Of a stretch of DNA of 64,000 nucleotides, positions 53,928-63,925 are shown in pieces (positions within the stretch are counted from its first letter, which is position 1; each line of letters begins with the position of its first letter). Both the position numbers and the translations under genes were made by a program. The DNA is from Pusillimonas sp. DMV24BSW_D (GTDB taxonomy: Bacteria; Pseudomonadota; Gammaproteobacteria; Burkholderiales; Burkholderiaceae_B). Where the stretch lies: NCBI RefSeq assembly GCF_011388195.1, contig NZ_CP049990.1:1550001-1614000 (forward strand), written 5' to 3'. The notes beneath the pieces were generated by a model. That model was given only the letters and a program-made list of their open reading frames with translations, was not told the origin of the DNA and searched no databases.

Positions 53928-55937
53928 ATGAGTTCAACCACTTTATATCTTGTTGTTGCCTTGGCTCCATTGGTGGGGGCGATATTGGCGGGTCTTTTCG
54001 GTACAGGGTTTCTGGGGCGTCAGGTGGGTCGCTCGGCTGCCCATAGCATCACCATTCTGGGTGTGCTTATTTCGTTCATTGGCTCGGTTGTGGTGCTGTT
54101 TCAGGTACTGAATGGGGAAACCTTTAATGGCGCCGTATACACATGGAATGCCATTGGCGGCACCTCTATCGAAATCGGCTTTTTAATCGATAGCCTGACT
54201 GCTTTAATGATGGTGATCGTCACGTCAGTTTCACTCATGGTGCACATTTACACCATTGGCTATATGGCAGATGACCCGGGTTACCAGCGCTTTTTCGCCT
54301 ACATTTCATTGTTCACCTTTTCCATGCTCATGCTGGTTATGGCCAACAATATGCTGCAACTGTTTTTCGGTTGGGAAGCGGTGGGCTTGGTGTCGTATTT
54401 GCTGATTGGTTTCTGGTATACCCGTCCAACCGCTATTTTCGCCAATATGAAAGCGTTTCTCATTAACCGTGTCGGCGATTTTGGTTTTATTTTGGGTATT
54501 GGCTTGCTGTTTGCCTATACCGGCAGCATGAATTACGACCAGGTTTTCTCACAGGCAGGTTCACTGGCGGAAACGTCGTTCCCCGGCACCGATTGGTCGC
54601 TTATTACGGTGGCGTGTATTTGCCTGTTTATCGGTGCCATGGGTAAATCCGCCCAGGTGCCGTTGCATTCCTGGCTGCCCGATTCGATGGAAGGCCCGAC
54701 ACCTATTTCGGCGCTGATCCACGCAGCCACAATGGTTACCGCCGGTATTTTTATGGTGGCCCGCTTTTCACCGGTATTCGAACTTTCCGATACGGCTTTG
54801 TCATTCATTATCGTCATTGGTGCCATCGGCGCCCTGTTCCTGGGTATTCTGGGGATTATCCAGAATGACATCAAGCGCGTTGTCGCTTATTCCACGCTTT
54901 CCCAGCTGGGCTACATGACAGTTGCGCTGGGTGCATCAGCATACTCGGTGGCCATTTTCCACTTAATGACGCACGCTTTTTTCAAAGCGTTGCTGTTCCT
55001 GGGTGCGGGCTCCGTCATTATCGGCATGCATCACGACCAGGATATTCGCAACATGGGTGGCCTGCGAAAATATATGCCGATTACCTGGATTACTTTCCTG
55101 ATGGGGACGCTAGCCCTGGTGGGTACCCCGTTCTTTTCAGGTTACTACTCGAAGGAACACATTATCGAAGCGGCCGGCGCGGCAAATGTGTGGGGCGCGG
55201 GTTTTGCCTATTACGCAACCCTGATTGGCGTATTGGTGACTTCGCTTTATTCCTTCCGCGTATATTTTCTTGTCTTCCATGGCAAAGAGCGCTTCCCTGC
55301 GCATGGCACGCCAGAGCATGGTAGCCACGGTCACGATGATCATGCTCATCATGGCGGTGCGCCCCATGAATCACCCTGGGTGGTAACGCTACCGCTGGTA
55401 TTGCTGGCGATTCCGTCGGTGATTGCAGGTATCTGGTTTGTCGACCCCTTGCTGTTCAACGGCTACTTTAGTGGTGTTATTGCAAACCTGCCGTCGCACC
55501 CGGCCATGGCGGATCTGTCTGAAGGCTGGCACGGCTGGCTGGCTTATGGCTTGCACGGTTTTATCACGCTGCCATTCTGGTTGGTGGTCGCAGGCTTCGT
55601 TATTTGCTGGTATTGCTACATGGTGAATCCTGCCGTGCCGGCAGCCATCAAGTCGAAGCTTTCCGGGCTGAACACAGTGCTGGAAAACAAATACTATGCC
55701 GACTGGTTCAACGAGCAGGTTATTATGCGCGGCGCGCGGTGCCTGGGTCGTGGCCTGTGGCAGAAGGGTGACCGCGGCTTCATCGACGGTGTGCTGGTTA
55801 ATGGCAGTGCCCATGTGGTTGGCATGGTGGCGGCCGTTAGCCGGCATATCCAGTCCGGCTACATTTATCACTACGCGTTTGCCATGATTATCGGCATTCT
55901 GGCGTTTCTAACCTATTTTGTGCTGATGGTTCACTGA
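53928..55937 (+). CDS. nuoL: NADH-quinone oxidoreductase subunit L
   Basis: 669 residues, an antiporter-like proton-pumping subunit at the tip of the membrane arm. FFGWEAVGLVSYLLIGFWY (key Glu), GAMGKSAQVPLHSWLPDSMEGPTPISALIHAATMV (key Lys and His), KRVVAYSTLSQLGYM and the long lateral helix at the C-terminus are visible. A His-rich loop (about 458-480, HGSHGHDDHAHH) lies between helices. nuoM begins at the last base of its stop. Confidence 0.97.
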   Translation: MSSTTLYLVVALAPLVGAILAGLFGTGFLGRQVGRSAAHSITILGVLISFIGSVVVLFQVLNGETFNGAVYTWNAIGGTSIEIGFLIDSLTALMMVIVTSVSLMVHIYTIGYMADDPGYQRFFAYISLFTFSMLMLVMANNMLQLFFGWEAVGLVSYLLIGFWYTRPTAIFANMKAFLINRVGDFGFILGIGLLFAYTGSMNYDQVFSQAGSLAETSFPGTDWSLITVACICLFIGAMGKSAQVPLHSWLPDSMEGPTPISALIHAATMVTAGIFMVARFSPVFELSDTALSFIIVIGAIGALFLGILGIIQNDIKRVVAYSTLSQLGYMTVALGASAYSVAIFHLMTHAFFKALLFLGAGSVIIGMHHDQDIRNMGGLRKYMPITWITFLMGTLALVGTPFFSGYYSKEHIIEAAGAANVWGAGFAYYATLIGVLVTSLYSFRVYFLVFHGKERFPAHGTPEHGSHGHDDHAHHGGAPHESPWVVTLPLVLLAIPSVIAGIWFVDPLLFNGYFSGVIANLPSHPAMADLSEGWHGWLAYGLHGFITLPFWLVVAGFVICWYCYMVNPAVPAAIKSKLSGLNTVLENKYYADWFNEQVIMRGARCLGRGLWQKGDRGFIDGVLVNGSAHVVGMVAAVSRHIQSGYIYHYAFAMIIGILAFLTYFVLMVH

Positions 55938-57436
55938 TGGCTAGCGATATGGCGTCTTCCTCTCTTCCTTGGCTTACCTTGTCGATTTTTGTGCCCATAG
56001 TGGCAGGCCTTCTGGTGCTGCTGCTGGGCCGCGACGACCGGCCCGGTCTGACGCGCTGGCTGTCATTGGCGGGTGCTGTTCTGGGCTTTCTGGCCACGTT
56101 GCCCTTGTATGTCGGTTTCAACAACAACACAGCCGACATGCAGTTCGTGGAAAAATCACCATGGATTGAAACGTTTGCCGTTAATTACCACCTCGGCATC
56201 GATGGAATCTCCCTGTGGTTTGTGCTGTTGACCGCGTTTATTACTATCATTGTGGTGGTGGCCGGTTGGGAAGTCATTACGCGCAAAGTGGCGCAGTATA
56301 TGGCTGCGTTCCTGATTTTGTCGGGTTTGATGGTGGGTGTGTTTGCCGCGCTCGACGGTCTGCTGTTTTATGTTTTCTTCGAAGCCACCCTGATACCCAT
56401 GTACATCATTATCGGGGCATGGGGCGGTCCGAATCGGGTCTATGCGGCATTCAAGTTTTTTCTGTATACCTTGTTGGGTTCGTTACTAACGTTGGTTGCG
56501 TTCATCTATTTGTGGCACGCCTCCGGCGGCTCTTTCGATATTCAAACCTGGCATCAACTGCCGCTGGCCTACACCCCTCAAGTGCTGATCTTCCTGGCAA
56601 TGCTGGCTGCCTTCGCTGTGAAAGTGCCGATGTGGCCGGTACATACCTGGTTACCCGATGCACACGTTGAAGCACCGACGGGGGGGTCGGTAGTGCTGGC
56701 CGCTATCATGTTGAAGCTGGGGGCTTATGGTTTCTTGCGCTTTTCGCTGCCGATCGCGCCCGATGCATCACAAGATCTCGCCTGGCTCATGATTTCACTG
56801 TCGTTGATTGCAGTGATATACATTGGCCTGGTCGCCATTGTGCAAGACGACATGAAAAAACTGGTGGCGTACTCTTCGGTGGCGCATATGGGCTTTGTGA
56901 CCCTGGGCTTTTTCATTTTCAATACCGCCGGTGTTGAAGGGGCCATTGTTCAAATGATCTCGCATGGTTTCGTTTCAGGTGCGATGTTCCTTTGTATTGG
57001 CGTACTTTACGACCGCATGCATACACGTCGCATCGACGCGTACGGCGGCGTAGTGAATGTCATGCCGCGTTTTGTCACCTTGTTTGTGTTGTTTTCCATG
57101 GCCAATGCCGGCTTGCCTGCAACCAGTGGTTTTGTCGGCGAATTTACGGTCATTATGGGCGCAGTTGAATACAACTTCTGGATTGGCTTGCTGGCGGCCA
57201 CTGCGTTGATTCTCGGCGCTGCGTATTCATTATGGATGGTCAAGCGCGTGGCTTTTGGTGACATCACCAACGAAGAAGTACGCGGCATGTCGGATCTGAA
57301 TGCGCGCGAATTCCTCATTCTGGGTGTGATGGCGGTCGCTGTGCTTTACATGGGCATTTATCCGAAGCCGTTTACCGATGTCATGCATGTCTCGGTTGAG
57401 GCATTGCTGCAACATGTCTCTGTTTCGAAACTGTAG
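55937..57436 (+). CDS. nuoM: NADH-quinone oxidoreductase subunit M
   Basis: 499 residues, 14 membrane helices. FFEATLIPMYIIIGAWGGPNR (key Glu), AFAVKVPMWPVHTWLPDAHVEAPTGGSVVLA (key Lys region) and DDMKKLVAYSSVAHMGFVTLG are hallmarks of the Mrp antiporter-like fold. Pumps protons beside NuoL and NuoN. nuoN follows after 12 bases. Confidence 0.98.
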   Translation: MASDMASSSLPWLTLSIFVPIVAGLLVLLLGRDDRPGLTRWLSLAGAVLGFLATLPLYVGFNNNTADMQFVEKSPWIETFAVNYHLGIDGISLWFVLLTAFITIIVVVAGWEVITRKVAQYMAAFLILSGLMVGVFAALDGLLFYVFFEATLIPMYIIIGAWGGPNRVYAAFKFFLYTLLGSLLTLVAFIYLWHASGGSFDIQTWHQLPLAYTPQVLIFLAMLAAFAVKVPMWPVHTWLPDAHVEAPTGGSVVLAAIMLKLGAYGFLRFSLPIAPDASQDLAWLMISLSLIAVIYIGLVAIVQDDMKKLVAYSSVAHMGFVTLGFFIFNTAGVEGAIVQMISHGFVSGAMFLCIGVLYDRMHTRRIDAYGGVVNVMPRFVTLFVLFSMANAGLPATSGFVGEFTVIMGAVEYNFWIGLLAATALILGAAYSLWMVKRVAFGDITNEEVRGMSDLNAREFLILGVMAVAVLYMGIYPKPFTDVMHVSVEALLQHVSVSKL

Positions 57437-57448
57437 GCCTGAATCATT

Positions 57449-58933
57449 ATGCAATATCAATTTTTGTTCTCTATGGCATTACCCGAGATTCTGCTCTTGA
57501 TTCTGGCCATGGCCGTATTGCTGATCGATGCGTTCAGCGACAGCCAGACCCGTTTACGTACTTATGGGTTGACGCTGTGCACTTTGGGGGTGCTGACGGT
57601 TGTCAGTGCCTATCAGTGGATGCAGGGCCTTGAAGGGGCGACATTCAACGGTTTGTATGTCGTCGATGACCTGTCGCATTTTCTTAAGATTGCTTCTTAC
57701 ATTGCCGTTGCCGTAACGCTTATCTATGGGCGGGAGTATGCCGAAAAGCGCGACATGATGGCGCGTGGAGGGGAGTTCTACACGCTGACGCTGTTTGCCC
57801 TGTTAGGGCAAATGGTGATGATTTCGGCCGGTAATTTGTTAACCGTCTATCTAGGCATTGAGCTGATGTCGTTCGCTTTGTATGCACTGATAGCATTGCG
57901 TCGTGACCACATTCAATCGACGGAATCCGCCATGAAGTATTTCGTGTTGGGCTCCCTGGCGTCCGGCATATTGCTTTACGGTTTGTCCATGTTATACGGT
58001 GCCACCGGTAATCTCGATTTGGCAGGCATTGCGCAGGTTATCGAAAGTGATCAAGCTGAAACGCTGCCCTTGGTGTTCGGGCTGGTTTTCGTTGTGGCGG
58101 GTTTGGCGTTTAAATTGGGGGCAGTACCATTTCATATGTGGGTGCCCGATGTTTATCAGGGCGCACCTACCTCCGTAACCCTCATCGTAGGCGCCGCGCC
58201 AAAAATTGCCGCTTTTGCCATTGTGATGCGTTTGCTGGTCGACGGCCTGCACGGTTTGTCGAGTGACTGGCAGCCGATGTTACTGATTTTGGCTGTATTG
58301 TCGCTGGCCATTGGTAATCTTACGGCCATTGTGCAAACCAACTTTAAACGCATGCTGGCGTACTCAACCATTTCGCATATGGGCTTTGTGTTTCTGGGCT
58401 TGCTTTCGGGTGTCACTCAAGATCAACCGCTGGTCTCTACCGAAGCTTACGGCGCTGCGTTGTTTTATATGTTGGTGTACGTGCTCACAACGCTTGCCTC
58501 GTTCGGGATTATTTTATTGCTGAGTCGCCAGGGCTTTGAGTGTGAAGAAATTTCTGACTTGAAGGGGTTGAACCAGCGTAGCCCCTTATTGGCCGGGATT
58601 CTTTTGCTTGCCATGTTTTCATTGGCGGGTATTCCTCCACTGGCAGGGTTCTACGCCAAGCTGACCGTACTGCAGGCCTTAATCGGAGCAGGTCATGTGA
58701 CTGTTGCTGTCATTGCCGTATTGTTCTCGCTTATTGGGGCGTTTTACTATTTGCGTGTTGTAAAGGTAGCGTACTTCGACGAACCTGAAGAGGGGGCGCC
58801 CGCTGTACCGGCAGGAACGGTATCCAGTACATTAATGTCGGTTAACGGTCTGGCCATTCTGGTTTTGGGTATTTTGCCGGGCGGTTTAATGGCCTTATGC
58901 GTTGCGGTTATCGATAGCTCGCTCGGGTTTTAA
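57449..58933 (+). CDS. nuoN: NADH-quinone oxidoreductase subunit N
   Basis: 494 residues with 14 helices. [20 protein letters not shown] (key Glu), [27 protein letters not shown] (key Lys) and [21 protein letters not shown] are diagnostic. Third antiporter-like subunit and last nuo gene; a DUF2818 gene follows in the same direction after 52 bases. Confidence 0.98.
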   Translation: MQYQFLFSMALPEILLLILAMAVLLIDAFSDSQTRLRTYGLTLCTLGVLTVVSAYQWMQGLEGATFNGLYVVDDLSHFLKIASYIAVAVTLIYGREYAEKRDMMARGGEFYTLTLFALLGQMVMISAGNLLTVYLGIELMSFALYALIALRRDHIQSTESAMKYFVLGSLASGILLYGLSMLYGATGNLDLAGIAQVIESDQAETLPLVFGLVFVVAGLAFKLGAVPFHMWVPDVYQGAPTSVTLIVGAAPKIAAFAIVMRLLVDGLHGLSSDWQPMLLILAVLSLAIGNLTAIVQTNFKRMLAYSTISHMGFVFLGLLSGVTQDQPLVSTEAYGAALFYMLVYVLTTLASFGIILLLSRQGFECEEISDLKGLNQRSPLLAGILLLAMFSLAGIPPLAGFYAKLTVLQALIGAGHVTVAVIAVLFSLIGAFYYLRVVKVAYFDEPEEGAPAVPAGTVSSTLMSVNGLAILVLGILPGGLMALCVAVIDSSLGF

Positions 58934-58985
58934 GCGTGTCGTTTTGCCTGAACGTAACGTAACAACTTAACGGAAGCTGCCGGCT

Positions 58986-59492
58986 ATGGATCTTACGCTT
59001 GCCATTGTGCTTTTAGTGGGCTTGTCACTGGTAACAGCGAATCTGCCGTTTCTGGTCGAGCGCTCTTATCTGGTAGTGCCCTGGGCGGCTCCCGGCGGTC
59101 GATTCCCAAATGGGCCGCTTCGTTGGCTGGAGTCTTTGCTGTTTTTTGCTGTTTTAGCGGCCTTCGCCTGGATTACATGGGTGTGGATTGGCAGAAGTAT
59201 TGCCGGGCCTCTTGGTCTGATCTTGCGCGTGGTCGTAATGAGTGTGCTGTTTGGGGCGGTGTTGGCCTACCCAGGGCGGCGGATGCACAAAAGTGGCGTT
59301 AAGCCATTTTTGCTTCGCTTGTGTGAAGTTTTGGTTTTTTATTGCCTGATTGGTTTGCTGGCCTTTGCGTTTGAGGCCAGCATGGGCAATGTGTTTCAGC
59401 AAAACTGGGAATTCTACGTGATTACGTTAAGCCTTTTTTTGGTTATGGCTTACCCCGGTTACGTTTATCGTTATCTGCTGCGTCGTCGCTAA
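58986..59492 (+). CDS. DUF2818-like membrane protein, enlarged, downstream of nuoN
   Basis: 168 residues with about five membrane helices. The N-terminus (IVLLVGLSLVTANLPFLVERSYLV) and C-terminus (LLRLCEVLVFYCLIGLLAFAFE, then QNWEFYVITLSLFLVMAYPGYVYRYLLRR) match DUF2818, a family of about 100 residues regularly found after nuoN in betaproteobacteria. Residues about 33-95 are an extra segment with two more helices. GGAAG precedes the ATG. Likely co-transcribed with complex I and possibly an assembly or stability factor; function not shown. Confidence 0.8.
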   Translation: MDLTLAIVLLVGLSLVTANLPFLVERSYLVVPWAAPGGRFPNGPLRWLESLLFFAVLAAFAWITWVWIGRSIAGPLGLILRVVVMSVLFGAVLAYPGRRMHKSGVKPFLLRLCEVLVFYCLIGLLAFAFEASMGNVFQQNWEFYVITLSLFLVMAYPGYVYRYLLRRR

Positions 59493-59497
59493 TAGGA

Positions 59498-60343
59498 TTA
59501 GTGCTTGAACCAGTTCAGTACGGCGTCAAGGCCGCTTACGTTCAAACTGAAATGGGTTTGTTGCCGAACAATGGGTTTGGCACGATAAGCAACCGAATAA
59601 TACGATAGCGCCAGCATCTTTAAATCATTTGCCCCGTCTCCCAGCGCAATGATCTGTGAAGGCTCGGCTTGTGTTTCTTTGGCCAGCCAGGTTAAGTGGT
59701 CTGCTTTGCCTTGCGCGTCAACAATGTCGCCCAGAACCTTCCCAGTGAGTTTTCCCTGTTCTATTTCAAGGGTGTTGGCAAAAGCGAAATCCAGACCCAG
59801 CTTTTCCTTCAGGCGCTCGGTATAGAGCGTGAACCCACCGGATACCAGCATGGTTTTCAGCCCAGCCGCCTGAGCTGTTTGAATAAGTTTTTCGGCGCCG
59901 GCATTCAGGCGCAACCGCTCTTCAAACACCTTGTCCAGATCATGAACGGAAACGCCCTGAAGTAACGCCACGCGACGCCGCAGGCTTTCGGCAAAGTCTT
60001 TTATTTCGCCTCGCATGGCAGCTTCCGTAATCGCGGCAACTTCAGGCTTACGGCCAACCATATCCGCAATTTCATCGATACATTCAATATTAATGAGCGT
60101 TGAGTCCATGTCCATGGCCAGCACGCGGCAATCAGAAAAAGGTTTGATTTCTTCAAGAAATGCGCCGTCGACACCCAATGCGTCGCATGTTTGCCTAATC
60201 AACTCCTGTTCTTCAACGTCGATATTCTGCAGACAAGTGGCCGTGCTGCTGATGCGTTGTATGCTTGCCGCCTGAGCGACCGCTGCGACTTTCTCAACGT
60301 GGGTAGGATTTAAGTTCGGTGCTTGAATGACGAGATGGGTCAT
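59498..60343 (-). CDS. serB: Phosphoserine phosphatase
   Basis: 281 residues. HAD-fold motif I is MDMDSTLINIECIDEIAD (nucleophile Asp78, Asp80), motif II MLVSGGFTLYTERL, motif III and IV around GDGANDLKMLALSYYSVAYRAKP. An N-terminal region (about 1-70) without strong motifs resembles the regulatory part of long SerB proteins. Last step of serine synthesis. Convergent with the DUF2818 gene, six bases between stops and no terminator seen. Confidence 0.97.
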   Translation of the reverse strand: MTHLVIQAPNLNPTHVEKVAAVAQAASIQRISSTATCLQNIDVEEQELIRQTCDALGVDGAFLEEIKPFSDCRVLAMDMDSTLINIECIDEIADMVGRKPEVAAITEAAMRGEIKDFAESLRRRVALLQGVSVHDLDKVFEERLRLNAGAEKLIQTAQAAGLKTMLVSGGFTLYTERLKEKLGLDFAFANTLEIEQGKLTGKVLGDIVDAQGKADHLTWLAKETQAEPSQIIALGDGANDLKMLALSYYSVAYRAKPIVRQQTHFSLNVSGLDAVLNWFKH

Positions 60344-60404
60344 GACAAAAGGTGATAACGATTTAAGTGAAAACGCTTGTCGTGGCGCGAAGGTGGGTGG
60401 GTCT

Positions 60405-63400
60405 TTATTCCAGCGCGTTCAGAATATTGCGCAAGACGGTTATTCTGGCTTGAATGAGTTCTAGCGAAGTGTTCTTTTCGACGGGTTTCATTTCAATTTT
60501 CAATTTGTCCTGCCCCGCCAGTTTAACGTGGCGCTGACTTTGCACCAGTTCGATAATCTTGACGGGGTCGACATTAGGTTTTGCTGAAAACTGGATAAGC
60601 GCCTGCGTTTCTCCAGCATCGATTTTGGTAATACCCAATGGCTCTGCAACCAGACGCAATTGATGCGTAGCCAATAAAGTCCGGGCGGCATCGGGCAGTT
60701 TGCCATAACGATCAATTAATTCTTCCTGAATCGATGTGAGGTCGTCGGGGCTGGTGGCATGCGCCATTTTCTTGTATAGCCCAAGGCGTGCGTGAACGTC
60801 CGGGCAATAGTCGGCCGGCAATAACGTAGGGGTGTGCAGGTTAACCTCGCATTTGGCGTCGAAAGGCGATTCCAGGTCGGGCTCTTCGCCATTTTTAAGC
60901 GCTTTAACTGCTGTATTCAACATGTCGGAGTACATGGCGAAGCCCACTTCCTGGATATTGCCTGATTGCGATTCCCCCAGAACTTCGCCGGTTCCCCGGA
61001 TCTCCAGATCGTGCATGGCCAGGAAAAAGCCAGAGCCAAGTTCCTCCATGGCTTGAATGGCTTCTAGTCGTTTCTTGGCGTTGCTTGTAATGGCATCTTC
61101 GCCGGGCGTTAGCAAGTAGGCATAGGCTTGATGGTGCGAACGACCCACCCGGCCACGCAATTGGTGTAATTGAGCCAACCCCAGGCGATCGGCGCGGTGG
61201 ATAATAATGGTGTTGGCACTGGGAACGTCGATACCCGTTTCAATAATAGTGGTGCATAGCAACACATTGAAGCGTTGCTGATAAAAGCCCTTCATGACAT
61301 TTTCCAGTTCACGCTCGGGCATCTGGCCGTGTGCCACAGCGATACGCGCTTCCGGAACCAATTCTTCCAGCCGTGCCCGACGGTTATGGATGGTGTCGAC
61401 TTCGTTATGCAGAAAGTACACCTGGCCGCCGCGTTTCAGCTCGCGCAACACTGCTTCGCGGATGGTACTGCCATCCTCACGGCGCACGAACGTTTTGATT
61501 GCCAGTCGTTTCTGAGGTGCGGTGGCGATTACCGAGAAATCCCGGATGCCTTCCAACGACATGCCCAGAGTACGGGGAATCGGTGTGGCGGTTAGTGTCA
61601 ACACATCGACTTCGGCGCGAAGGGCTTTCAACGCCTCTTTCTGGCGGACACCGAAACGATGTTCTTCGTCGATGATGACCAGCCCCAGAGATTTGTACTT
61701 AACGTCTTTTGACAGAATTTTGTGCGTGCCGATCACGATGTCGACTTTACCGTTCTTGAGCCCTTCGATCGCCGCATTGACTTCTTTGGTAGAGCGAAAG
61801 CGCGAGAGCTCAACAATATTGACCGGCCAGTCGGCAAAGCGGTCGGAGAAGGTTTGCGCATGCTGCTCCGCCAATAGTGTCGTGGGACATAGCAACGCGA
61901 CTTGCTTGCCGTTGGCTACGGCAAGGAAAGCAGCACGCAGGGCAACCTCGGTTTTGCCGAAGCCGACATCACCGCATACAAGACGATCCATGGGTTTGTT
62001 GGAGGTCATGTCTTGAAGCACGGCTTCAATCGCGTTGGCCTGATCAATCGTCTCTTCAAAACCGAAGCCTTCTGCGAAAGTTTCGTAGTCGGTAATGGGG
62101 AGCTTGAACTGATGGCCTTGTCGGGCGGCGCGCATGGCGTAAAGCGCCAGTAATTCGGCAGCGGCATCGCGCACATTCTTTGCAGCCCTGCGCCGCGCTT
62201 TATCCCACTGGCCTGAGCCCAGTTGATGCAGCGGGGCATGTTCCGGGTCGGTACCACTGTAGCGAGAGATCACGTGCAGTTGAGAAACCGGGACATATAG
62301 GGTGCTGCCCGAGGCGTATTCCAGGTGCAGGAACTCCATCGTGCCTTCACCCAGGTCCATGTTGATCAGGCCTTTGTAGCGTCCGATGCCATGATCAACG
62401 TGTACCACCGGATCGCCTTCGCGCAATTCCGACAAATCACGGACCATAGCCTCAACATTGCTGCCCCTTTCCTGGCCGCGCCGCTGGCGTCGCACTCCGT
62501 GTGTATGACCGGGGTATAGATTGTTTTCGGTTAAGAGCGTGAGCGGAACATGGGGCAGTTGAAAGCCGCGATCAAGGGGAGCGACGGTAAGAATAAAACC
62601 GGGAGCATGTCGCAACGCATCGTTCAGGGAGTCAACAATTGCGTCCGGGCGCAAATCAAACTCAGTGAGCATTTGCAACAAGGTTTCCCGACGCCCCGCA
62701 GAGTCGGCGCAAAGGACGATTTGCCCGGAGGAATGCGTAACGAGTTGGCGCAGTTTGGCCAGTGGGTCATCCGCACGCCGCGCCACCGCGACATCCGGGT
62801 TGGCTTGAATTTCAACATGTTCCCCTTCGTCTGCCACGCTGACTCGGGCGAACTCGCCTAGTGTGTGAAAAAACGTCTCTGCATCGAGGAAGAGGGTTGA
62901 CGGCGGCAGTACGGGTCTTTCCCGGTCGCTTTTCAGGAATTGATAACGGCTTTGGGTGTCTTGGGTGAAATGGGTAATGGCGTTTTCAACCAGGCCCAGG
63001 GTAACGACAAGTGTATCGGCACTCAAGTAATCAAACAGGGTGGCCGTCTTTTCAAAGAAAAGCGGCAAATAGTACTCTACCCCGGCGAACGCAATGCCGT
63101 TTCCAATGTCGCGATAGGGCAGCGCCCGTGAAGGATCGCCTTCGAAAACCTCACGAAAGCGCGCACGGAATTGATTGCGTGCTTCCTCGTCCATGGGGAA
63201 TTCCCGGCCAGGTAAAAGCTGGACCTCTTTAACCGGATAAATACTGCGTTGTGTGTCAACGTCAAAACTTCGAATCGTCTCAATTTCATCGTCGAACAAG
63301 TCGATGCGATACGGCACGGCCGACCCCATGGGGAAAAGGTCAATCAGGCCACCACGTATACTGAATTCTCCGGGCGCGGTAACCTGACTTACATGCGCAT

Positions 63401-63908
63401 AGTTGGCCAACATGAGCTGTTCGCGCAATGCCTCTTCATTCAACGAGTCCCCTTGGCGAAATGAAAAGGTATAAGCTGCCAGGAACGCGGGCGGAGGCAG
63501 GCGGTAAAGCGCTGTGCTGACAGGTACCGTCAGAATATCGACGTTTTGCTGCATCAAGGCGTGCAGGGTGTGAAGGCGTTCTGAAACGAGGTCCTGATGA
63601 GGTGAGAAGCCATCGTAAGGCAGTGTTTCCCAGTCGGGTAAAGGTCTAACGTTTAATTTGGGATTGAATAAATGTATTTCGTCGGCGAGACGTTGTGCAG
63701 TGAGTGGTTCGGCGCATAGAACGAGAATGGGGCGTTTGGCCTGTGTGCTGAGTTCGGCAAGCAACCAGGCGTCGCCCGAACCGGCCGGTGGCGGTATTGC
63801 ATATCGCGCACCGGGTTTAACGGCCTTGAGCAGTTGAGATAATGAGGGCAGCAAATTGGGGACGGCGTGAGCGTCGGAAAATATTTCGGTTGTCATTTCA
63901 CTGTGCAT
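60405..63908 (-). CDS. mfd: Transcription-repair coupling factor
   Basis: 1167 residues, typical Mfd length. N-terminal UvrB-like module (about 20-330, with YAHVSQVTAPGEFSIRGGLIDLFP), RNA-polymerase-interacting domain (about 480-560, VHVDHGIGRYKGL), helicase domains with Walker A CGDVGFGKTEVALRAAF, DEEH box IIDEEHRFGVRQKEALK, TATPIPRTL and QLRGRVGRSHHQAYAYLL, then the TRCF C-terminal domain. It removes stalled RNA polymerase and recruits UvrA. The ATG at 63908 is used here; an ATG four codons later (63896) is equally likely because a TATAAT overlaps the first. Confidence 0.97.
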   Translation of the reverse strand: MHSEMTTEIFSDAHAVPNLLPSLSQLLKAVKPGARYAIPPPAGSGDAWLLAELSTQAKRPILVLCAEPLTAQRLADEIHLFNPKLNVRPLPDWETLPYDGFSPHQDLVSERLHTLHALMQQNVDILTVPVSTALYRLPPPAFLAAYTFSFRQGDSLNEEALREQLMLANYAHVSQVTAPGEFSIRGGLIDLFPMGSAVPYRIDLFDDEIETIRSFDVDTQRSIYPVKEVQLLPGREFPMDEEARNQFRARFREVFEGDPSRALPYRDIGNGIAFAGVEYYLPLFFEKTATLFDYLSADTLVVTLGLVENAITHFTQDTQSRYQFLKSDRERPVLPPSTLFLDAETFFHTLGEFARVSVADEGEHVEIQANPDVAVARRADDPLAKLRQLVTHSSGQIVLCADSAGRRETLLQMLTEFDLRPDAIVDSLNDALRHAPGFILTVAPLDRGFQLPHVPLTLLTENNLYPGHTHGVRRQRRGQERGSNVEAMVRDLSELREGDPVVHVDHGIGRYKGLINMDLGEGTMEFLHLEYASGSTLYVPVSQLHVISRYSGTDPEHAPLHQLGSGQWDKARRRAAKNVRDAAAELLALYAMRAARQGHQFKLPITDYETFAEGFGFEETIDQANAIEAVLQDMTSNKPMDRLVCGDVGFGKTEVALRAAFLAVANGKQVALLCPTTLLAEQHAQTFSDRFADWPVNIVELSRFRSTKEVNAAIEGLKNGKVDIVIGTHKILSKDVKYKSLGLVIIDEEHRFGVRQKEALKALRAEVDVLTLTATPIPRTLGMSLEGIRDFSVIATAPQKRLAIKTFVRREDGSTIREAVLRELKRGGQVYFLHNEVDTIHNRRARLEELVPEARIAVAHGQMPERELENVMKGFYQQRFNVLLCTTIIETGIDVPSANTIIIHRADRLGLAQLHQLRGRVGRSHHQAYAYLLTPGEDAITSNAKKRLEAIQAMEELGSGFFLAMHDLEIRGTGEVLGESQSGNIQEVGFAMYSDMLNTAVKALKNGEEPDLESPFDAKCEVNLHTPTLLPADYCPDVHARLGLYKKMAHATSPDDLTSIQEELIDRYGKLPDAARTLLATHQLRLVAEPLGITKIDAGETQALIQFSAKPNVDPVKIIELVQSQRHVKLAGQDKLKIEMKPVEKNTSLELIQARITVLRNILNALE

Positions 63909-63914
63909 TATAAA
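63907..63914. promoter_or_regulatory. Shared -10-like element between mfd and ispD
   Basis: The 17-base gap between the two start codons holds TATAAA on the plus strand (63909-63914, 11 bases before the ispD ATG) and TATAAT on the minus strand (63912-63907, overlapping the first mfd ATG). Either transcript would be nearly leaderless. -35 matches are weak. Confidence 0.3.
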
Positions 63915-63925
63915 ATCGGTTTGTT

